Source: Candidatus Cloacimonadota bacterium (GTDB taxonomy: Bacteria; Cloacimonadota; Cloacimonadia; JGIOTU-2). Taken from it: a stretch of 5,004 nucleotides of DNA. Shown here piece by piece: positions 1 through 5,004 of this stretch. The notes below the pieces were generated by a model. That model had not been told where the DNA came from, did no database searches, and worked only from the letters and a program-made list of their open reading frames with translations. Numbering within the stretch: the first letter of the stretch is position 1; every line of letters starts with the position of its first letter. The stretch lies in the NCBI GenBank assembly GCA_014384665.1, contig JACNFI010000121.1, forward strand, positions 1-5,004, given 5' to 3'. A program made the translations under genes and the position numbers.

Positions 1-32
1 CTTATTCCTTTCGATGATTTGCTTCAAATATA
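1..32 (-). promoter_or_regulatory. Possible start region of a minus-strand gene beyond the left edge
   Basis: On the minus strand TATATTTG (25-32) matches the TAnnTTTG -7 element known from Bacteroidetes promoters. It is followed 13 nt later by GAAAGGAATAAG (1-12), a good Shine-Dalgarno (AAAGGA) ending about five nucleotides before the window edge, where a start codon would be expected. No good -33 element at the proper spacing is seen. The position downstream of the terminator fits a new transcription unit. The gene itself is not visible. Confidence 0.35.
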
Positions 33-84
33 CTAATAAACTACTTCAATCCTTAAAAAACGAAAAAAACTGTCAAAATAAATT

Positions 85-116
85 AAAACAGGGAGCACTT
101 TGACTCCCTGTTTTTT
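85..116. terminator. Strong bidirectional intrinsic terminator
   Basis: An 11-bp perfect stem AAAACAGGGAG (85-95) / CTCCCTGTTTT (104-114) encloses the 8-nt loop CACTTTGA. The plus strand runs out through six Ts (111-116). The minus strand runs out through TTTTAATTTATTTT. It therefore can end the surface-protein transcript, about 140 nt after the stop codon, and also any plus-strand transcript entering from the left. Confidence 0.9.
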
Positions 117-129
117 GTGATCTGATTCT

Positions 130-171
130 AAATTATGGCTTATTTCAAATTAAGTAATAGCCCCATAATTT
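130..171. repeat. Inverted repeat, 9-bp arms
   Basis: AAATTATGG (130-138) is perfectly complementary to CCATAATTT (163-171), with 24 nt between. A few more pairs can form inside if a two-base bulge is allowed. No T-tract follows closely on either strand, so it is not a typical terminator. It may fold in the 3' untranslated part of the surface-protein mRNA. AT-rich arms of this length could also arise by chance. Confidence 0.35.
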
Positions 172-185
172 ATGTTATTATAGTT

Positions 186-269
186 ATTTCATCAGGATTT
201 ATCCTGTGAAATCTTTCTTTATTTCATCAGGACCTGTCCTGTGAATCTATTTTTCTATTTCATCAGGAT
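186..269. repeat. Tandem hairpin repeat, two full copies and one half copy
   Basis: On the plus strand ATTTCATCAGGA begins at 186, 221 and 257, a period of 35-36 bp. The first two copies are followed by a 4-nt loop (TTTA at 198-201; CCTG at 233-236) and the complementary arm TCCTGTGAA(A), giving stems of about 9-10 bp with a single bulged T. T-rich spacers separate the copies (CTTTCTTT and CTATTTTTCT). The third copy lacks its second arm. It lies across the stop codon and final codons of the beta-helix gene (TCCTGATGAAATAG on the minus strand, which encodes the last residues). It resembles a dispersed REP-like intergenic element, but dispersal cannot be seen from one window. Confidence 0.8.
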
Positions 270-3200
270 CATTTTTTTGGTTTCATACGGTTTTCCTTCG
301 ACGATCATCTTATAGAAATAAATGCCGGATTTTTGCTTACTTGCATCCCATGTTAAGGAATGATTGCCAGATTCAAAGGACTCATCAGCCAGGGATGTGA
401 CAAGTCTTCCTCTTATATCATATATTTTAATTTCAACAAAAGCATGTTGAGGCAAGCCAAATTCTATTTCTACTGAACCCTTAAAAGGATTAGGATAACT
501 GCCAAAGAGAGTATAGTTTTCAGGTATTGGTTTTTCATCTATCCCGATAATGTCTAATATAGTAATAATTACAGTACTTGGATCCGAGTACCATTCACCG
601 TCATAGACAATCAACTCAATAGAAAACTCAGTAGAGTCGGTTACATAAGGTGCTGTAAATGTAGGTTGCATGGCAGTTGAATCCGAAAGTAGAATTTCTG
701 GAGGAGTTGTCCACGAATATGTGAGAACTTCTCCTTCCGGATCATAAGAACCTGAACCGTCGAGCTGAACAAGAGCTTGTTCATTCACGGTTTGATCCGG
801 TCCGGCATCTGCAACCGGTTGTCCATTAACTATGATATAATCTACTTTTATTTCGGTGTCTGATCCATTATCATTGGTTGCAGTTAACGATACTGTAAAG
901 GTGCCCCAATCGACAAATTCATGAAGCGGATTTTGTGCTGCACTTGTGTTTCCATCACCAAAATCCCACAGCCAGGACGATGGACCATTAATTGAGAGGT
1001 CGGTGAATTGCACTTCGAGGGGCTGATTGCCCAATGTGGGAGTTGCACTAAAATCAGCTACAGGTGCGGCGCTGGCGCTATATAAGGTAAAGTCAATATC
1101 GGGTGTATTCTGATTTCCAACTACTATAACACCAGTCACAATAGAATCTGCATAATTTATAAGACTGGCTTGTACGTCGTATGTGATTGGAGGTAAATCT
1201 TCAATTATATAGTATCCATTTGTTTCAGGATTTACTGTAATTCCTCCCGCTGTCACCTCTACATCTGTAATATTACCCACTCCATCGGCAAGAGTTACAG
1301 TGCCGGAAATCGATCCGTATGAAGAATAATATAATGTATCGTGTTCTGCATCCGTCCAAGGGGAATAATTAACGAGTCCGAGAGTTGCATCATCATTCCA
1401 ATCATAAATTGCCGCATCAATTTCCGTAGAATTTGTGGTTCCCCAATAAATATATTCAGCATCGATTTCGGAAGTTCCGTTATAAAATTCATAACTACCA
1501 TTATCATAAATTTCATTCCATTCATCAAGACTGTTTCCAAAAGTCGGAACACTACCATCGGCAATGTAGATTCCGGAAGTCGAATTATTACAAATAGAAC
1601 AGTTTATTAATTGCGGAGAGGAGTTATTGGCAAAATATAAACCGTTTGAAACACTTTCACTTAAATTGCAATTAGACATTTGTAACAAATTTCCAACATT
1701 ATCTAATTCTATCATACCATTTGCATTGCTTCCTCCGAAAAAGAAATCACAGTAAGTTAATTGGCAGGCATCATCCGGTGTAGAGAAAGAGATATTTTCC
1801 CAATTTGTTCGTGCTGTCGGCAATTTTGTGAAAACAATAGGAGAACCCTCTGTACCTTCTGCCAATAATGCACCTTCCACGGTAATCGAATATTCACCTG
1901 TAAAACGAAATGTATTTCCTGGTTCGATAGTTAATGTCTCATTATCCAAAACCAGAACATTCCCCTCAATATCGTAAGGAACATTATGATTGCGCCAAGT
2001 TCCGGTTTCAACATCATCATAGATTGCCCATTCATTATCATCAGCCAAAATTTTGATTGCATTGATTCCATTCTCATAAATATTTACATTGTCGGTAATA
2101 TTTTTAACTTCATCAGCTAAGACCTGAATGGCATAATCTCCGTTATTATGAATAGAAGTATTACTGATGTGAGGTTCTATTACTCCCCATATCGAACTGC
2201 TATTTACACCCATCTCGGTATTATGATGAATTTCACAATCTGTGATGTTGGCAATAGAAGAATCATGAAGGCGCATTCCCGATGAACCACTATATGCAAT
2301 ATTACAATGGCTGTAATTTGCAATTGCAGAAGCTTGGTAAACTGCCCCATCATAGTTTGATGAACCCCCACCGTAAAGAACATCACAATATGCAAATTCA
2401 TTTATCACTGTATCTTCACCATCATGTATATAGATGTATTTCCAATCTCCCGGGGCAGGTGTTGCTTTATTGGAAGTAAAGGTAATATGGTTGGCAGGTG
2501 TTCCGATTGCAGTTAAATGATACACATCCAATTTCTTTCCCGTATCAAATTTCAAAACAGTGCCTTCCTCAATAGTTAAATGGCAGTTTTCAACCTTTAC
2601 ATCACCAAAAATATTGTATTCATATTCATTGGATAAAATAATGCTTGAATCAATGATTCCGGCAGAAAGCTCTATTATTTGATCATTTAGATTTCCATCG
2701 ATAAAAACTGAAGAGAAATCGAGTAACATTTTAGGAGGTATTCTTACGGCAGGTCCGCTGTTATTTTCAATATTTCCGTCTATAAGCTCTCCCCTGTTAT
2801 AATCATAAAAATGCATCTGGTTTGAAAAGATTCCGTAAAGACCGTTGTTTTCGATGCTGCAAGCGAAGATGTTTGGCTGTGCATAATAGTTCAGATAAAT
2901 TCCGTGTAATCCATTATATAAAATATCGCAATGATCTATATCCGGTTCTGCATATTCGTCCAAATAAATACCGCAGCTATCGCAATCTGATATTGTAGTA
3001 TATTCTATGAAAGGATCTGCTTCATTTATGTAAATTCCATGACCGATTCCGTTCGTGATTTCACAATTGGAAATCGTTACACTCGTGCTGTCATCAATTT
3101 CATTATCGATTACGATGCTTGCTGAGTAAGGATTTGCATAATCACTGAAACCGGCGTGTTTTATCTCGCAATTTTCAATATAACCTGCAAGATCATTTTC

Positions 3201-4709
3201 TACAAAACGAATTCCTCTCCAATTTCCGGTCGTACCATATACACGATCAAAAAGAACATTGTCTGCATATAATGCTCCTTCTATTTTTAAACCTATATTT
3301 TCATTAAAATACAACTCACTTCCTGCAGCCAGATCCAATGTTACGCCACTTTCAACAACAAGCTCATCAGCCCAATTTCCATCACTAATATAGTAATTAG
3401 AATATTGTGGCCAGACAGCATCATAGCTGAGTGATATGTTATTACCACCGTAGATATAGATTCTGCTTCCGTTCGTATTCAGATGATTGCTTTCCGGAAG
3501 TTGACCAACAAGATTCGGAATTACTCGTATTGCGTCGATGCCGTTTTCGTTAAATGTTAAATCGGAAAAATCAAGCAAAACATTATCATAAGCTAAATTC
3601 AATCCGATCCCTTGATTATTTGCAATTGTGGTATTGGAAATTGAAATATTACTTTGCGGATCAATTCCGTTTGCACCATTAGCGGTTATATACGAATTTT
3701 CTATCACTATTGAAGTGGTTGAACCGTCAAGAGCTAAGATACCATGTTCAGAATTATTATTTATACTGCAGTATGTAAAAGTAGCTGAACAAGTATCATT
3801 GGAAGAAGATGCCAAAATTCCATATTTATTACCTGCGAATTCGCAACTGTCAAAGACAGCACTGTGTGCCTTAACAATTTCAGCTCCCACACTAATTCCT
3901 TGTTGATCTCCAAAAAATCTACATCCGGTGAAGGTAGGAGACGAATATGAATATACTTCGGCATTATTACCGTCTGTAAAAAAATCGCAATCATAAATAA
4001 AAGGATTGGAACCGCTTGAGACATTGATTCCCTTACCGTAACCTTCGACGAAACAATCGCTGATTGTGGGACAAGAACCGTTTGCAATGGTGATCTTACA
4101 ATCAGTTCCTACATCTTCGAAATTGAGTTCATCAATTAATGGATCTGAGTTGTTATCTATTTCCAATACTGCACCGGAATTAAAATCACATTCAGTAATT
4201 CTGGCGTAGGAACTATTCATAATTAAATCGTCAGTAAAATGGCAGTCCCATAGAAATGGATAATTAGTATAACTGCAATTGTTTATATGAACTTCGACAG
4301 TAAGGTCAACTCCATATAGATCACATACGCTATCTACTCCATCATAATTCAATTGTACACCATTGATATGAATGCGCCCGTTAACACCAAATCCATTTGC
4401 ATTCATGGTTCCGTTGATAGTGAAGGTACTCCAAATTTCTACTGTACAACCGGATTCAATTGTCAGATGAACACCATCTACTACAGAAATATCTGCGTTT
4501 ACAATGTGTGTAATTACTCCATTACTATCCTCATAAGCCCATGTTTCATTGCTTGTAATATCCGTATCATGATATACATTGTAGGCTTGCAATAGCGTGG
4601 TGCTGCCCATAAGTATGATCAAGGTAAAAAATGTTGCGAGTATAACATTCTTTGCCAAAGTGGAATTTCTCATTTGTGAGAATTTAATTGAATTAATCTT
4701 TTTTTTCAT
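255..4709 (-). CDS. Giant secreted right-handed beta-helix protein with PKD domains and T9SS sorting domain
   Basis: Encodes 1484 residues, predicted to cross the inner membrane by Sec and the outer membrane by T9SS, ending on the cell surface or released. Seen in order: signal peptide (about 1-42); parallel beta-helix (about 44-1120) of ~22-25-residue rungs such as 'ISNCEITNG' and 'IDHCDILYNG'; carboxypeptidase-regulatory-like domain (about 1132-1210); PKD domain (about 1214-1297) with WDFGDG at 1248-1253; second PKD/REJ-like domain (about 1298-1386); sorting domain (about 1396-1484). Four cap motifs divide the helix. The fold is shared by pectate-lyase-like enzymes, adhesins and surface proteins, but I see no catalytic signature, so polysaccharide binding or adhesion is only a guess. 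All 28 cysteines lie before residue 1041. The start is the first ATG after an in-frame stop, and MKKK suits a signal peptide; the Shine-Dalgarno (AAGAAAG, 10 nt upstream) is weak. Met13 is a possible alternative start that keeps the hydrophobic core. The ORF is intact. Confidence 0.93.
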   Translation of the reverse strand: MKKKINSIKFSQMRNSTLAKNVILATFFTLIILMGSTTLLQAYNVYHDTDITSNETWAYEDSNGVITHIVNADISVVDGVHLTIESGCTVEIWSTFTINGTMNANGFGVNGRIHINGVQLNYDGVDSVCDLYGVDLTVEVHINNCSYTNYPFLWDCHFTDDLIMNSSYARITECDFNSGAVLEIDNNSDPLIDELNFEDVGTDCKITIANGSCPTISDCFVEGYGKGINVSSGSNPFIYDCDFFTDGNNAEVYSYSSPTFTGCRFFGDQQGISVGAEIVKAHSAVFDSCEFAGNKYGILASSSNDTCSATFTYCSINNNSEHGILALDGSTTSIVIENSYITANGANGIDPQSNISISNTTIANNQGIGLNLAYDNVLLDFSDLTFNENGIDAIRVIPNLVGQLPESNHLNTNGSRIYIYGGNNISLSYDAVWPQYSNYYISDGNWADELVVESGVTLDLAAGSELYFNENIGLKIEGALYADNVLFDRVYGTTGNWRGIRFVENDLAGYIENCEIKHAGFSDYANPYSASIVIDNEIDDSTSVTISNCEITNGIGHGIYINEADPFIEYTTISDCDSCGIYLDEYAEPDIDHCDILYNGLHGIYLNYYAQPNIFACSIENNGLYGIFSNQMHFYDYNRGELIDGNIENNSGPAVRIPPKMLLDFSSVFIDGNLNDQIIELSAGIIDSSIILSNEYEYNIFGDVKVENCHLTIEEGTVLKFDTGKKLDVYHLTAIGTPANHITFTSNKATPAPGDWKYIYIHDGEDTVINEFAYCDVLYGGGSSNYDGAVYQASAIANYSHCNIAYSGSSGMRLHDSSIANITDCEIHHNTEMGVNSSSIWGVIEPHISNTSIHNNGDYAIQVLADEVKNITDNVNIYENGINAIKILADDNEWAIYDDVETGTWRNHNVPYDIEGNVLVLDNETLTIEPGNTFRFTGEYSITVEGALLAEGTEGSPIVFTKLPTARTNWENISFSTPDDACQLTYCDFFFGGSNANGMIELDNVGNLLQMSNCNLSESVSNGLYFANNSSPQLINCSICNNSTSGIYIADGSVPTFGNSLDEWNEIYDNGSYEFYNGTSEIDAEYIYWGTTNSTEIDAAIYDWNDDATLGLVNYSPWTDAEHDTLYYSSYGSISGTVTLADGVGNITDVEVTAGGITVNPETNGYYIIEDLPPITYDVQASLINYADSIVTGVIVVGNQNTPDIDFTLYSASAAPVADFSATPTLGNQPLEVQFTDLSINGPSSWLWDFGDGNTSAAQNPLHEFVDWGTFTVSLTATNDNGSDTEIKVDYIIVNGQPVADAGPDQTVNEQALVQLDGSGSYDPEGEVLTYSWTTPPEILLSDSTAMQPTFTAPYVTDSTEFSIELIVYDGEWYSDPSTVIITILDIIGIDEKPIPENYTLFGSYPNPFKGSVEIEFGLPQHAFVEIKIYDIRGRLVTSLADESFESGNHSLTWDASKQKSGIYFYKMIVEGKPYETKKMILMK
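258..524 (-). other. T9SS type A C-terminal sorting domain
   Basis: Residues about 1396-1484 show the standard order: 'PENYTLFGSYPNPF', an amphipathic strand 'VEIEFGLP', 'VEIKIYDIRGRLV', 'GNHSLTWDAS', 'SGIYFYKM' and the terminal 'KKMILMK'. In characterised T9SS organisms this domain directs export across the outer membrane and is then removed by the PorU sortase, with attachment to anionic lipopolysaccharide. Whether this organism has PorU or A-LPS cannot be judged here. The fold also resembles the FlgD Ig-like domain, a common alternative annotation. Confidence 0.9.
552..1316 (-). other. Carboxypeptidase-regulatory-like domain plus two PKD-like domains
   Basis: Residues about 1132-1210 start with 'GSISGTVTLADG' and continue with 'GYYIIEDLPP', the usual pattern of a transthyretin-like CarboxypepD_reg domain. 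Residues about 1214-1297 form a PKD domain: 'PVADFSATPT', then 'VQFTDLS', then WDFGDGNTS, and a final 'YTV'-type strand here reading GTFTVSLTATN. Residues about 1298-1386 are a second Ig-like domain of PKD/REJ type with 'DAGPDQTV', 'LDGSGSYDPEG' and 'YSW'. Such domains usually act as beta-sandwich spacers or glycan-binding elements between a catalytic or adhesive region and the anchor. They contain no cysteines. Confidence 0.85.
1782..4559 (-). repeat. Four cap-plus-helix super-repeats inside the beta-helix protein
   Basis: A recurring cap precedes each stretch of beta-helix. Its core is a 'LTIExG' strand, then a hydrophobic strand, then an 'I.VEGAL.A' strand, and in the later copies 'ITFT' or 'IVFT' and a G/N-x-W motif. 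The 'LTIExG' glycine falls at residues 77 (LTIESG), 463 (LDLAAG), 716 (LTIEEG) and 931 (LTIEPG). The tryptophan motifs are GNWRGI (495-500), GDWKYI (754-759) and TNWENI (968-973). Two of the preceding helices end with near-identical segments, NGIDAIRVIP and NGINAIKILA. The copies are clear in protein but diverged in DNA, so the duplication looks old. Unit lengths, measured glycine to glycine, are 386, 253 and 215 residues. Confidence 0.75.
2826..3038 (-). repeat. Most regular beta-helix rungs (22-23-residue tandem repeats)
   Basis: Residues 558-628 hold the clearest rungs, each opening with a G-I-[YF] triplet at residues 558, 580, 603 and 626. Each rung carries an acidic or aromatic turn, a proline (EADPFI, YAEPDI, YAQPNI), then a strand ending in I or a Cys-x-Ile step, and an Asn- or Gly-rich turn. 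This matches the coil length of right-handed parallel beta-helices. The DNA copies are not identical, so recent expansion is unlikely. Confidence 0.8.
4584..4709 (-). other. Signal peptide coding segment of the beta-helix protein
   Basis: Residues 1-20 are basic (MKKK, then R14 and K20). Residues 21-40 form a hydrophobic core (VILATFFTLIILMG within it), and a plausible signal peptidase I site follows 'LLQA' at residue 42. The n-region is long for a standard signal peptide; starting at Met13 would give a more usual length. No lipobox cysteine is present, so this is not a lipoprotein signal. Confidence 0.8.
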
Positions 4710-4750
4710 GTGATACTTACTTTCTTGGTTTAATTAAATTTAAGATTAAG
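4710..4750 (-). other. Short AT-rich intergenic spacer
   Basis: The 41 bp between the regulator stop and the surface-protein start contain a 10-bp palindrome TTAAATTTAA (4734-4743) and a weak Shine-Dalgarno-like AAGAAAG (4720-4726, minus strand). I see no convincing -35/-10 pair, no TAnnTTTG motif and no GC-rich hairpin with a T-tract. This favours read-through from the regulator, or a promoter inside the regulator's 3' end, over a well-defined promoter here. Confidence 0.4.
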
Positions 4751-5004
4751 TTAACTATTAGAATATTTTTCCAACAATCTCTGGCTTATCGCATCGAGCG
4801 GATATTCTTCTCCCATCACCGTGTAATCAAAGGCGATTCCATCCATAAGAGCTGCAAAGATGATAATTTCAATTTGAATATCCTGTTCAGACATTTTGTT
4901 TCCGAATAGTTCGATGAAAATACTCATTAATAAAGGTCCAAAAACAGATTCATAATATTCTTTGAACTTGATCAGCTTATCAGAAATTACAGGTTGAGAA
5001 ATTA
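4751..5004 (-). CDS. Probable TetR/AcrR-family transcriptional regulator, C-terminal part
   Basis: An open frame enters from the right edge and ends at TAA (4751-4753), giving 83 visible residues. The segment is all-helical in character: 'KLIKFKEYYESVFGPLL', 'FIELFGNKMSEQD', then 'IIIFAALMDGIAFDY', and a final helix 'YPLDAISQRLLEKY'. The 'ALMDGIA' helix followed by a short loop and a last 'LL.KY' helix is the usual end of a TetR-type ligand-binding and dimerisation domain. The N-terminal helix-turn-helix, which would settle the family, lies outside the window. TetR proteins usually repress neighbouring genes until a small molecule binds. The surface-protein gene starts 41 bp downstream on the same strand, so the two could share a transcript. 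No ribosome-binding site or start is visible because the gene is truncated by the window edge. Confidence 0.65.
   Translation of the reverse strand, partial: ISQPVISDKLIKFKEYYESVFGPLLMSIFIELFGNKMSEQDIQIEIIIFAALMDGIAFDYTVMGEEYPLDAISQRLLEKYSNS

Noticed and set aside
14..103. Plus-strand small ORF of 29 residues starting MICFKYTN
   Set aside because: It has no ribosome-binding site, its composition is low-complexity Lys/Asn, and it runs into the terminator stem, so it is probably chance in AT-rich DNA.
186..269. Short repeats with regular spacing as a CRISPR array
   Set aside because: The units are hairpins with 8-10 nt T-rich spacers, and one copy lies in a coding end. Spacers are far too short for CRISPR.
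1350..4580. Beta-helix as a pectate lyase or other polysaccharide-degrading enzyme
   Set aside because: The fold fits, but I could not identify a catalytic residue cluster or family signature, so no enzyme activity is assigned.
1295..4595. Several open frames of 65-108 codons overlapping the large gene on both strands
   Set aside because: They lie wholly inside the beta-helix gene in other frames, have composition expected from its shadow (runs of Ile, Met or His), and show no recognisable motifs.
4734..4743. Palindrome TTAAATTTAA as a possible TetR operator
   Set aside because: It is made only of A and T in an AT-rich spacer and is short. TetR operators are usually longer and less degenerate, so it is not reported as an operator.

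Overview
The window is AT-rich bacterial DNA. The main gene encodes a very large secreted right-handed beta-helix protein with PKD domains and a C-terminal type IX secretion (T9SS) sorting domain of the 'YPNPF ... SGIYFYK ... KKMILMK' kind. This combination is typical of the Fibrobacteres-Chlorobi-Bacteroidetes superphylum. The style of the beta-helix caps (LTIEPG, then VEGALLAEGT, then IVFT) and of the sorting domain reminds me most of Cloacimonadota or related anaerobic lineages. That placement is an inference from protein style, with no marker gene to support it.

Layout: both genes lie on the minus strand, so transcription runs from right to left. At the right edge (4751-5004) is the C-terminal part of a probable TetR-family transcriptional regulator. 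After a 41-bp AT-rich gap comes the 1484-residue surface protein (4709 down to 255). It has a signal peptide, four cap-plus-beta-helix units, a carboxypeptidase-regulatory-like domain, two PKD-like domains and the sorting domain. The short gap and the absence of an obvious terminator leave co-transcription with the regulator possible.

The 254 bp left of the gene hold no convincing gene but are structured. Two hairpin repeats lie just past the stop codon, and a third, half copy is the 3' end of the coding sequence itself. Next come a 9-bp inverted repeat and a strong bidirectional intrinsic terminator. The last ~30 bp look like the promoter and ribosome-binding region of another minus-strand gene starting beyond the left edge.

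I see no CRISPR array, tRNA, rRNA, transposase or defence gene. The least ordinary signals are the hairpin repeat merging with the gene's last codons, the shrinking modular architecture of the beta-helix protein, and its regularly placed cysteines.
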